NCBI RefSeq assembly: GCF_014356525.2
Contig: NC_052505.1
Span: forward strand, 46,959,969-47,023,968
Length of the DNA: 64,000 nt
Direction of reading: 5' to 3'
Source: Nilaparvata lugens
Lineage: Eukaryota > Arthropoda > Insecta > Hemiptera > Delphacidae
In this document: in pieces, positions 12,295-23,000 of the stretch
Layout of the letters: every line of letters starts with the position of its first letter
Numbering within the stretch: the stretch's first letter is position 1
Notes under the pieces: generated by a model
Databases searched by the model: none
Told to the model about the DNA's origin: nothing
What the model saw: only the letters and a program-made list of their open reading frames with translations
Program-made: the position numbers and the translations under genes

Positions 12295-13408
12295 ATAGAA
12301 GTGAGACACTTTTCCCATGAATCAATTATTCCCAAACATTGATTGTTTGTTCTAAAAATATTGGAGAATATGCATAATAGTTCGTTGACTGTCAGTATTC
12401 CTCATTAATAGCATCAATGCTCCCCATTAAAACAATGCTGACACATTGATGTGAATCTTACTATAATTTGGTTACTTTAGATCTGATGAAGATAATAATG
12501 TTGATGATCGCTACTGTTTCAATTTTATTTCAATCATGTTTGACATTTTTGCTTTTGATGCCAGCTGTTACTATTTTGTGAAATAAGCTCTCATTGAATG
12601 AAATCATAATCATTGAAGTCAATTATACCATAGAGAAACAATAGCGTAAGTAGATATCCCATGGTATAGGGCGTTTATGTTGCAACTTTTACTGTTAACT
12701 CAAGCCGATTACTGTCGATTATTGTTGATTTTTACTGTTTTGACCGGGTAAGAGTGTATGAACGGCACAATATGAGAGACTACCAGCGTCATAAAGCTTC
12801 ACAGGGAAGAACTATGTGGGCTATCGGCTTGAGATAACAGTAAAAGTTGCGACATAAACGCCCTATGCCATGGGATCTACTTATGCTATTGTTTCTCTAT
12901 GATTATACTGAGAAAGCAATAGCTGTAGTTGAGTCAACAAATTTGGCGACCTAATTAATTCAAAACATAACAGTATTCATGGAATATCTGGAAGAATATA
13001 TTCAGAAAGTGACCAGATTATAGCAAGATAAATTTAAAATCAATCTCTCCAAACATATGGTAGTTGAATGTAATGTTTATTGTGAGGTGATAGAAATGAG
13101 ACTGATTTCTTCAGCTTCTGTTGTATTGGTTCCTCTGTTGCTCTATGTTTGTATGCAGCCATGGCCTTGAAAGAGCCAATCGCACTGTCTGTTAATTCAT
13201 TATCCGGACCAATTACCAGAAGAACTAATTAGAGAAGCCTTCAATTGAAAAAAAAACCCTGCTCTGATTAATTCTCATGAAATTCAATCCTGATTGAAAT
13301 TGAACAGGCTTTTGTGCTATTGGGCCTGATATTTTCATGTTTCAATATCAGCTAAAAAGTAAATAAAAAAAAAACATAATATTCCATCAGCTGCTCCTAT
13401 TTCCTTTC
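12295..13408 (+). repeat. ~1-kb duplicated block, copy B
   Basis: Counterpart of 10379-11375, roughly 1.9 kb downstream in the same orientation. It contains about 130 bp (around 12470-12595) that copy A lacks, and a MITE at 12629-12901 that is absent from copy A, so the MITE arrived after duplication or was inherited by only one copy. Confidence 0.75.
12629..12901. mobile_element. 273-bp MITE with ~80-bp inverted repeats and ATTATAC duplication
   Basis: Left arm 12629-12709 and right arm 12823-12901 are inverted repeats with a few mismatches, beginning CATAGAGAAACAATAGC at both ends. The flanks are ATTATAC at 12622-12628 and again at 12902-12908. Copy A of the surrounding block (near 10600) has an uninterrupted CAATTATACTAAG, which supports 7 bp duplicated on insertion. 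There is no coding capacity. Confidence 0.9.
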
Positions 13409-13492
13409 TTGATGTCATTACATGACGCAAGACAAACCTATTGATATTGATAGATCACAATACTAAAGTTGTCAATCCTATTATATTAATTT

Positions 13493-14156
13493 GAGCAATT
13501 TCTGTATATGGTTATATGGTTATGTATGTCCAATGGATCTCCAAAACAGCTCTAAAGATTTTCATGAAATTTGGAACATAGTAGGTTTATGATATGAAAA
13601 ATCGATTGCACTAGGTCTCATCCCTGGAAAACTCGCTAACTCGCTGAAGAACATGAAAAGGATGATAATTATTCATTCTTGGAAAAACAGATGATAATTC
13701 TGTTGTCTGTCGATAACAGAAAATGTGAGTGCCTGTGTAGGAGAGAGATAGAATCATGTCCAGCTATTGAATCTAAAAATTTTAATCGACTTGATCAAAA
13801 TAATCTGATTTGTTGACATGATATGGTATATCAACCTAAAATAGAGTATATCATAATTTTCAAAGTTAATCATTATTTCACAGTTTCAAGTGATTAGTGA
13901 GTGTTTTTTGTTATTCAATTTGGTTTGTAAACAATCTAAATCGAAACTTTTCTGTTTTCAAATGTTTGGATTAAAATTGGATCTGAATTCAAGTGTATGG
14001 GACATTACCTACTTTTTGGACTATTTATACTGTAGAAATCGAAATTCGGAGAAGAAACAGTTTTGGGCTGTGCCTGTTAGTCCTTCCACAATCATTTTAA
14101 ATAATTGTGTTCTGTTTATCAATAAATAAACAACAAGCAAAGCTCGGTGCCCCTAT
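13493..14156 (+). mobile_element. Dispersed repeat, GAGCAATTTCTGT family, copy 2
   Basis: Starts TGAGCAATTTCTGTATATGG and ends near AGCAAAGCTCGGTGCCCC. It parallels 11383-12040, including the AACATAGTAGGTTTATGATA and ACTAGGTCTCATCCCTGG segments. It has no coding capacity; the short open frame at 13890-14129 has no family resemblance. Confidence 0.6.
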
Positions 14157-14910
14157 ATTTTAGATAGAAATTAAATTATGTTGTGTCATATGTTAGTTTA
14201 CATCCAAATTTTCATCCCTAAGCTTTTGGTTTCAAGCTAAGATCAAAGAAAGAAATCATATAATGGAATTCAATAATCAAAGTGATTGAATAAACTCTAT
14301 TCAGATTTATGCAAATTCATCCCACTTTATCATGATAGTAAAGCTTAGGACATAAGGAATCAGCCACAATAAATGTTATTCTAACTATTATGAATAGACT
14401 CTTTTGTATGAATGGACTTCCATGAAAGAAAGAATCAGTGGATTGGCTGCTTTCACACTTTTGTATAAGTGGAACAAAAATTAAGTGTCATGCCATGCCA
14501 AAAATTTTAGAATAGCAAGAGATCCATGGATACGAGAGTCATAAAATTACGAATCAACTTAATTTGGAATTCAATCTTCAATTGCATCAAGCAAAAGCAA
14601 AAATAACATGATCACTGCTAATTTGATAACTGTCAACAAGAAATATTAATTGCCAATGGATAAAGTCGAGGTCGACTCTTAAGCCCTGCCCAATATTCCA
14701 CAAAATTCGCTGCAATTGGACTACTATTCTACAGAGCAGTCCCAACACATCAATGATTATTCAAATGATTTGACTCAATAATTCTCATGTCAAGTTGTGG
14801 CCTAACCTCAAAAACGATTATAACAATTTTGATAGAATTTAGATTATAAATGTTACACAAAAATAATCTTATCTTTTAATTCCCGTAGCGAAGCACAGGT
14901 GCCCCGCTAG

Positions 14911-15746
14911 TATATTGTAATATTATGTATTTTTTGGAAGGATAAATTTCAATTCCAAAAACCACGATATTGTTATTCGACATCTATAATCTCTCTCAAA
15001 TTGTAACTTGAATGATTTCTTGTGTTCCAGATATCAAATCAGTAGCAAATAGTCCTGGTAGCAAATAGGTTTTGATGGTAGCAAATAGGGCTGGAGGCAA
15101 ATTTCAAACTCCTAAACAGCAAAAGATCTTCATTCTTCGTTATTTTGAACTTTTTGATTAGTTTGTAGCGAACAAGAGATATGCCTTTCAGCCTGGTTTA
15201 TTTGTCCGGGTGCTTTTGCAGCCACTGTTTCAGAAGAATTAGGGGTTTCAGAGTGAAATGGAAACGGATAAGGATCGAGGCAATGGAGTGAGAAACGAGA
15301 GGATAGTGGCTCAGAGATTGGCAATGAAGTCGGTGCTTGAGTTGCTCTCTTGGAATCAGATTTTTAGAAGGGGTGAGGGCGTAGCACCAAAATGGGAAGA
15401 TAAAAAACTTTGAACTCCGATGCGGAGATATATGTTCTCTGAGGAAAAGTTAGACTGTGCTGCACCCTTTCGCTTCCGAGTCAGTTCAACTCCTGGTCCA
15501 ATTTTGATTGTTCCTTCCAACAAGAAATTCATTCATCAGCCTCAACATTGTAATTAATCATTGAGTAGACAGACAATAATAATAATTATCATTCGGGATA
15601 GTAATAATGATAATCGGGAAATATAATTCTGGAAATTTTATTTCATTTTATACCTTTCTGTTGATGCCTGTGTGTTTTTGAAACCCTTCTATTTTATAAA
15701 TCTGAAATATATGAGATATATGAGATATCATAATATGATAGTAAAT
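14911..15746. other. Non-coding DNA
   Basis: I see no supported gene. There is a small local repetition of GGTAGCAAATA around 15045-15090. The rest is unique-looking AT-rich sequence. Confidence 0.45.
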
Positions 15747-17490
15747 CTACTTAGAATACTTAATTACGAATAAATTTTGGATAGACATTATTTTCAAATT
15801 TACATACAAAGGAAAAGAACTCTCTCTTACATTTTCAAACATTATCAATCTTATATAATGATTCTGGGTTATTCTTAACCTATTAATAATAGTTTTAAAA
15901 GTTCCACCCCAACATACCAAACTATACTGTAATTGAGAGTGTATGAGAGCATAATACAATGTTTTCATTAGCTGCTCATCGCAGATGCATCTCAGGAAGT
16001 AGAACTTTCTTATTGCTCTTCTAAAATTTACATGCAAATTTTGAATGTGAATTTTCCATGACATTTTCTCATCATAAGTTAAACCCAAGTACTTGAATGA
16101 CTTGACCTTTTCAATTTCTTCACAGTCACAATTATCACGATTGTCACAATTTTGTGTATGATACATAATTGGGCCTGCAAAATCGAATGCCTTGAAATCT
16201 AAATTGATATATTTTGTCTTTGCAACGTTTACTCTCATTCTATTTATTGTGCACCACTCTTGAAGGATTTTCAAGTCATAGATAATACTATTTTGTACAG
16301 TCTCTTTATTTTTATTGGAATAAAAAAAGGCAATATCGACAGCAAAAGCCTGAATGTGACCATGAAGGTTTTTTGTAAGCAAATCGTTGATAAATAAAAT
16401 AAATAAAATGAATAAAATAGCAGAGGATACGGATCCCTGAGGTACCCCGACAGTGACTGGAAGAGGCTCGCTGAGGCAGTTGCCCACTCTCACCCGCTGA
16501 TCCTTACCAGTCAGGAAGATGCGGAACCACCGCAACGCTAATCCCCTTATCCCAGCCGCTTCGAGCTTCATCAATAAAATTTCATGATTAATAAGATCAA
16601 AAGCTTTTGTAAAATCTACAAATAGCCCGGTTGTTCTATTGCCATTATTGAAACTAGAATAAATTAAGTTGGAAAAATTGAAAAGAGCATCTTCTGTCGA
16701 TTTTCGTCGTTGAAAACCATATTGGCTTTGGGAGAAAAATTCAATTTATTGAGATAATTAGCTAAACGCTTGATCATTAATTTTTCTAGAATTTTTGAAA
16801 AAACAGATAGTAGAGTAATAGGTCTATTATTATTCAATTTCAAAGAGTTGATTTTCTTATAGATTGGTGTGACAATACTTAGCTTTAATAAGTCAGGGAA
16901 AATTCCATCGTCAAAACTCAGGTTAAAAATATAGGTGAGGACGGGTGCAATATAAGGGGCGATCTTCTTAATCAAAAGCACGTTAAAGCTATCAAAACCA
17001 GATGACTTTTTATTTTTTAAACTGCATATCGTTATCAATATTTCGTCGATAGTTGTTGGCTCTATAAAGAAAGATTGACAGTGGTGATGCAGACCCAGGC
17101 CGAGAGAAGAAGGTGCGATATTATCAGGCTGTACAACATTCATGAGATAATTATTAACTTTATCAGCTACGCTTTGCGGTTCACAGTCTAATTCTCCGTT
17201 TTCCAACTCAACCTTATCAAATTTATTATTTCGGCATTCACCAGTTAAGCTGTTTATAAGTCTCTATTGCTTTCCTAGGTCGCCATCAGCACAACGAATA
17301 CTATTAGAATAATAACGTTTTTTAATGTAATCAAATTCAACTTTAAGTCTATCATAAAAATTTGTATAATAAGACATGAAAGCTAAATCATATGATCTTT
17401 TCTTTACTAGTGCATACAGTTCCTTCCTTTTCTCTATTTTCCTTAATAGGCTAATCGTCATCCAAGGGCTTAGGTTCTTAGCTCTAGCGA
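15747..17490 (-). pseudogene. 5'-truncated, frameshifted LINE reverse transcriptase
   Basis: Three open segments in different frames (17461-17264, 17206-16664, 16574-15747) together follow a non-LTR RT from just upstream of the fingers to the C-terminus. Recognisable pieces are the pre-RT segment ending RRYYSNSI, KNKKSSGFD, NNNRPITLL, GVPQGSV and the C-terminal CCHC-like segment with a KYLG motif. The FADD catalytic box is degraded to AVDI. The endonuclease and ORF1 are absent. The C-terminal half resembles the intact ORF2 at 23001-26012 (same C-x-C cluster before KYLG, same WGG motif), so it belongs to the same broad CR1/Jockey-like group. It is inactive. Confidence 0.88.
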
Positions 17491-17559
17491 GCTTTCTATT
17501 AGAGATAGTTTAATTTAAATTCTATTAGAAAGTTTTCAAATTGTTTTATTTGAAAAGCG

Positions 17560-18240
17560 GAAACTGTGGTACGGGAAATCTTTATTACAATATGAGAAGC
17601 GTTAACCAGCTACTATGTAGGACACCAAAGGTGAGCAGGGAAATTTTTAGGCACTCTCGTTTATGTACTTAGGACCTTATATTTACGATAAATTGCCAAT
17701 TGAATTGAGAAGGTGTGATTCCTATATTATCTTTTGTGAGAGAGCAAAGAGCTGGGAGTGCATGTTGAGCTAGCATTGTTCAACGGCACCATTCTCATAA
17801 AAATATTATTATTCAATTGAATCACTATTCCACTAAGGCATGTACGGTATTATATTAATTACATTATTTATTACATTTGAATGCATTTCATTTATTCCAG
17901 TTTTTGGTTTTCTGGGCTGTTTCAATTCATTTGTTTTTTATATCATGCGCTACAGGCAGTAGTTTCAGTATTGTTTTAGCAATCTTAATCACCTAGACTA
18001 GACTCACAGCTTTTATTTTTATTTTTTTTCATACAAGTTTATTTTTATTTTTATTATTTATTATTTAGGTTGATAATGTTTTTACCTTGTTAATAAATTA
18101 TACTTTGATTATCTGATCACACAACTGGATACGTGATCAGTATAATTTCCAAGATACTTTTTAATTTCTACTTTTGTAATTTGTAATTTGTAATTTGAGA
18201 ATGAATTCATCTATTCATTCATTCATTCATTCATTCAATA
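17560..18240 (+). pseudogene. 3' end of a plus-strand LINE: RT C-terminus and tail
   Basis: The frame around 17659-17774 reads LGPYIYDKLPIELRR and continues to a stop, which matches the usual C-terminus of Jockey/CR1 RT proteins (GP-x-hydrophobic-Y-x-LP-x-LR). It is followed by ~450 bp of AT-rich sequence ending in TTTGTAATTTG repeats and an (ATTC)n run at about 18212-18237, a typical LINE 3' tail. It lies head to head with the minus-strand fragment at 15747-17490. Confidence 0.7.
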
Positions 18241-20010
18241 TGACAACTCAATTCATGAATATATTTTGTAAGGTATCAAAATCTGATGGATGAATAAAAT
18301 CCCTACTTGAAAGAAATTTATAGGTCTAAGTGGAATAATAGGCTAATATCGCCAAATGCGATAACGTTTTTAAAGATTAGATAGTATCAGGTATCATGGC
18401 TAAATTTATAACGGCCGAATAGAAATGGGAATAATTTGCTACTTATATTATAGACTATTATATAAAGTATTGAAAATTTGAGGTTAGGCATAAAATATCT
18501 ATTGATCGGCGACATAATGATCGATTGAGTCGCATAACTTAAAATCTAGCCAGACACCTTGGCAGAAATTTATTGTAATTAAATGGTATGCAACTAGAGG
18601 AATTAAAAATGCACATGGCTAATTGTTATAGAGTGAGAAACAACCTATAATCATTAGAAAATTGTATTGCATGTAGAAAATGTACTAAAAACCCAAGATA
18701 GAAATAAATTAATGTATTAAGGAATTAGGAGGTTCGTAGGCCCATGTATACTGTAACAAATTTGCATGAACCAATCAAATGGTAGCAATTGATGGGCGGT
18801 AATAGTGAGCCGATTCAAATATATTTGTATATATTTCTATAAATGATAAGAGTTTATGAATTATTGTTGTTCAGTTTATGTATTGGATATGGCCCAAAGA
18901 CAGATATAATGTCAGATGGGTGACAAGTAATAATTTAATAGATTGGCACGAACTATTTGAGCCTTGAATGGCGTAGTAACGAATTATTTAAATTTTATGC
19001 AAATTTGCAAGTCGGAAATGAAAATTGTGAAAAAGAAAGTAGAACTTGCCCACTTGCCTGCCAACCACTATCATGGAATGTCACCAAAATTTATAGAGCA
19101 CAATATCTTTCACTGTACATTCATAATGACTTAAAGTTTAATCAAATTATTAATTTTCCATAAGACTTTGTGATGCTATAGTAAAGTGAAAGTCATTCAA
19201 ATATTTTTTAATCCCTTGGAAGAGACGATTTCGGCCACCAATAATCCAGGATAACCAGGAATTCGGATCACCATCAGCAACTTATAAAAAATCCAGCACG
19301 TGAGTGATAAATAGTTGAAATAAGAATAGGGCGCCCTCAGTGCTTCGATTGAAATAAGAAATAAAAGCTAGCTCGTCAGAAAGGTTTTAAAAAATCAAGA
19401 AATCAATAAAAATACTTGCGCAAGTCTTAAAAATGGTATAAGAAATATTTTATTGAATAGGAATGAGTCAATTTATATATCAAAGGATACACCAATTAAA
19501 AGAATATCAAGTTCTAAGCTAATAATACTAATGTTCACATGATCATTGATTTTATAATATAATTTGTGATAATATAATGTGGCTCTGGTTCATTGGATAA
19601 ATTGATTTGTCTATTTCCATCAGGTGCCGAATCTTGCACCTTATTTTTATTGGAAACTGTAGAAATTATTATATATTTAATTGTTGATTTATCAATTTAT
19701 CATGCTCTGATTTGGGAAGTTAATATATAAAGTAGGATTATCCAAATCGACAAGCAACAGCAAGTTGATGTCAGGACTGCGTGCAGACAAATGCATATGA
19801 TCAATGAAGTGAAAGGCACATAGTGAATTTTCGTGCTATAGAACTGGAAAATAGTACTGATCTGTGATATTTTATTTGATTTCGTTTCTTGTTTCATTGT
19901 ATATTTTGTTGCTCTATATATTTTCTATATTAATTTAACTTTGAGATTATTTGTTAAATATATGTATCAAATTTTTCATGGTGTACCATTCATTTTATTC
20001 CCCAATACCA
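18241..20010. other. AT-rich non-coding DNA
   Basis: About 1.8 kb with no recognisable gene or repeat family. Short open frames have no domain signature. Confidence 0.5.
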
Positions 20011-20226
20011 TGGGATCAGTTCTAGTCGAGACGCCGATGAGTGAACATCGTTATCGGTTCGCTCTAGCCTAGGTCTCCAGCCTGGCGTGCCGGTCGTTGT
20101 AATACGTTATCATGTACTCATATAACGAGTGTTTATACTAAAAGTTGAATCGTGATCTACTTTTTATTACTATTAAGCGTGTATAGTGTGGTCAGTGACT
20201 ATCAGAATATACAAACAACTTCTACG
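20011..20226 (+). promoter_or_regulatory. Probable 5' UTR / internal promoter region of the LINE
   Basis: Composition changes sharply near 20011 from AT-rich flank to more GC-rich sequence with CAGTTCTAGTCGAGACGCC at 20018-20036, about 200 bp before ORF1. Non-LTR elements carry an internal promoter at this place, and short motifs of this sort near the 5' end are common. The exact 5' end is inferred from the change in composition only. Confidence 0.4.
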
Positions 20227-21198
20227 ATGGGGTCTTGTTCCAAGTGTGCAAACAAAATCAAACATCAAAAAGATAGGCTTACGTGCTCAACCTGTAAATC
20301 AACTTTCCATATAAAATGTGTTAAAGTTGACTTCACGAAACTCGATAAGGATACGTGGAAATGCAACTCTTGTTTGGGTGAAGACTCGTCTGATTCCAGC
20401 CACAGTGATTCGCCGTTATCACAATCTAAAGACGCAATCCTTGCGTCCATAGCCAGTATGCGGACAAACATGGAAAAGCAGATAGGTGGAGTGGCCACTA
20501 ATGTAACTGACATTAAGAATGAACTAGTAGGTGTCAATAGCGCTATCAACAAAATGCAGGACACTCTCGCACTGCTTGCATCTGATAATGAATCACATAA
20601 GTCGGAGTTTTTGAAAATTAGGGAAGAAAATGACAAGCTGAAAAAGACTGTTCATCTTCTTGATGACAAAATCAAAGATATGGAACAGTTTAGCAGAAAA
20701 GACAACATAGAAATTACAGGTGTTCCGTACAACCTAGGTGAAGATTTATATGGTTTGTTGGACAGAATCGCTGCCGTTATTGATGTCAACTACAACATAA
20801 ACTTTATTTCAACCGTGCACCGCTTAGGCGTGACTAACGAACGTCCCAATCCACCTATAATTGTCAAGTTCATATCTAGAGACTACAAGTCTTCGTGGAT
20901 AGGAGCTGCACGGGCCAATCGCAAGAAACTGACAGCTGCTTCGCTATCCATCAACTGGCCCCCAACCTCTGTGTACGTCAACGAGCATCTTTCCCCAACC
21001 AACAAATTCATCCTGGGAAACGCGAAACGTCTCGTCCGCGAGAAAAAACTTGCAGCTGCATGGACAAGGGATTGCAGAATATACGTCAAGAAGTCTGCAG
21101 AGTCTGGTGCACCAATCACGCTGATCAAAACTATTCAGCAGATGGAGAACATCACGACAGATGCGTCGGTCAACGTCAGCGTCGACGCCTCGGGCTGA
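20227..21198 (+). CDS. LINE ORF1 protein: PHD finger, coiled coil, FP-like domain
   Basis: A 323-codon intact ORF. I start it at ATG 20227 (MGSCSKC); the in-frame sequence upstream has no ATG. Residues 4-49 form a PHD-type Cys4-His-Cys3 cluster (C4, C7, C20, C23, H28, C31, C46, C49). A heptad-rich helical segment covers roughly residues 85-165. The C-terminal part (MEQFSRKDNIEITGVP onward) resembles the baculovirus-FP/ORF1 nucleic-acid-binding domain found in many LINE ORF1 proteins. PHD-bearing ORF1 proteins are known in CR1/L2-type elements. Its role is to bind the element RNA and form the RNP. It probably pairs with the ORF2 at 23001, although the spacer is unusually long. The ORF is undamaged, which suggests a fairly young copy. 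Confidence 0.88.
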   Translation: MGSCSKCANKIKHQKDRLTCSTCKSTFHIKCVKVDFTKLDKDTWKCNSCLGEDSSDSSHSDSPLSQSKDAILASIASMRTNMEKQIGGVATNVTDIKNELVGVNSAINKMQDTLALLASDNESHKSEFLKIREENDKLKKTVHLLDDKIKDMEQFSRKDNIEITGVPYNLGEDLYGLLDRIAAVIDVNYNINFISTVHRLGVTNERPNPPIIVKFISRDYKSSWIGAARANRKKLTAASLSINWPPTSVYVNEHLSPTNKFILGNAKRLVREKKLAAAWTRDCRIYVKKSAESGAPITLIKTIQQMENITTDASVNVSVDASG

Positions 21199-21351
21199 GG
21201 ATGAGTACAACAATTATAATTTCTATACAATTAAACTGTGACTGGACTTTGGATTATGTTAAACTCTCACCTAGGATAAGAACTCTATTTGTTTTTTTTT
21301 CATCCTTCAAGTTATGAACTCAAATATCTAGGTTTTATTCTGATAGTCTAA

Positions 21352-21363
21352 TTATTATATATA

Positions 21364-21396
<33 letters not shown>

Positions 21397-21414
21397 ATGT
21401 ATATATATATATAT
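21352..21414. repeat. (TA)n/(TATG)n microsatellite
   Basis: Uninterrupted TA and TATG repeats. Confidence 0.95.
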
Positions 21415-21946
21415 TCTAATATCTATAATCATCTTAATATCTTCAACTCTATGACATTTTTTATAACAAAATAGAAGTGAATCACCCAGTTATTAGGCTA
21501 CACTATAAGTACATTAATATAGAAAAGCTACTTTTGAATGAAGAGAGTTGTTTCTACTTAGTTGTTGCGACTACTAAATAGCGGCAATCTGAGAATCGTA
21601 GATTGGAGAAGATACGGAACCAGACGTGGTTTGTTTTTCCGAACTTGAATTTACTAAAATATACGATATTATGATCTTATAAGGGACCTTCAATTTTCCA
21701 ATGTTCGCAATATTCACACAATTCTAGGTCATAGTAATTGCATTATTGTCGATATTCCTCTTTATACTATCATCAAGAAGTGTAGCGCCAACTATCTATG
21801 GCAGACAGATACAATATTTATATCAACCTCTCATGAATAGTTTCCCACGTTCCTACAGTAGAATTACTCAAAGTAATTCTGAGCCCAGTAGGCAATTTAG
21901 CTTCAATAATACAAATACAGCATATGCAGCATATGCAGCTTATGCA

Positions 21947-22007
21947 GGTATGTATGTGTATATATATATGTATGTATATGTATATGTATATATATATGTA
22001 TGTACGG
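21947..22007. repeat. (TATG)n/(TA)n microsatellite
   Basis: Second compound TATG/TA repeat in the ORF1-ORF2 spacer. Confidence 0.9.
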
Positions 22008-22446
22008 TATATGTATTCGTATGTGGCCTGCAGTTGAACGCTCTCACACTGCTGTTATATAGTTGGTGACTTGATTATAAAACGCTTAGTTAGGATGTAA
22101 ATATCATATCATTGTGTGAATGAATGAATAGCAATGTAAGCACTTACTGGTGCTACCCAGAGAGTAGCTCTCTCTTTCTATCCTCACTGGTGCTACCACA
22201 GCTCAATTAAGATTACTAAGCTTACTGTGTTTCACCAATATTGTAGGTTCAAATTCCACAAATGGATGAATTAATAACCATGAATAATATCGTAATGCCA
22301 TTAGTTTCTGATAGGCTATACATATTTTTTTTTTCTATGCCACACATATATAATACCAAACTTGTCTTAAACTTATGCATCGTAAATTTGTTTATCTTAA
22401 CATAGGTCATAGCTGAAATTATGATTGTTTACGTTGTTATGAATAG

Positions 22447-22690
22447 GTAAACATTTTATTTTAATTATTTTATTCACAATCACAATCATAATTAAAATAT
22501 GATTGGGAAAAGACAACAGGCATAGCCCAAAACTGTCTTCTCCCAAATTTTTTACAAATAAAAGTCTCCAAAAAGGAGGTTAGATTCCACTTTTCACTTC
22601 AAAAAGTCCAATTTACACTTCAAAACTAATGCCTAAACTAAAAATTTTAAATTTTGATATTTTAAAACTAATTAACATAGTCGAACTTAG
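22447..22690 (-). mobile_element. Probable 3' end of another LINE, minus strand
   Basis: Read on the minus strand, the segment contains TTTGGGAGAAGACAGTTTTG, then GATTGTGATTGTGAATAAAA and an A/T-rich tail. That looks like a polyadenylation signal at a retroposon 3' terminus. It has no coding capacity left. The assignment rests on this tail layout only. Confidence 0.4.
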
Positions 22691-23000
22691 TCTCTGTTGT
22701 GCAATGCAAGATGCATTGAAATTGCTTCAGAGTCAAGTTTGCAATCTGTGCTTGGGCTTTATTTTATCAGACCGCTGACCTATTCAAGCCTTCACTCTTT
22801 TTTGTTCAACATAATTTTCTTTTCATCTATGGGTTATTGTCATCTAAAAGAAAAACATAAAAATAGTAGTAACGCTTTTCTTCCTCTCCTGCTTTAACAT
22901 GTTAAATTAGTGAAACGAAATAGTTACATTTCTACTATAATAATTACTATAAATAACGGCTGTCACGTTGGGATGCCGATCATAAGGCACTAGAAGGTGG

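Larger units (their letters stand above)
9671..14910 (+). mobile_element. Possible Helitron-type shell containing nested repeats
   Basis: The right boundary has a Helitron-like 3' terminus: GCGAAGCACAGGTGCCCCG followed by CTAG at 14907-14910 and then T. The proposed left boundary is TCTATACTTATAAAATTATT at 9671, preceded by A. Helitrons start with TC, end with CTRR and insert between A and T, so both ends match. No Rep/helicase protein is present, so it would be non-autonomous. The two ends are 5.2 kb apart with several nested insertions between them, so I cannot prove that they belong together. Confidence 0.35.
21199..23000. other. 1.8-kb spacer between LINE ORF1 and ORF2
   Basis: Non-coding and AT-rich. 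It holds microsatellites (21352-21414 and 21947-22007), a GCATAT/CAGCTTATGCAG short repeat near 21920-21945, and a probable minus-strand LINE 3' end (22447-22690). ORF1 and ORF2 of one LINE are normally adjacent or overlapping, so much of this is probably inserted DNA. Confidence 0.5.

Noticed and set aside
20265..20636. Minus-strand open frames within LINE ORF1 and ORF2
   Set aside because: They are antisense shadows of the intact LINE ORFs.
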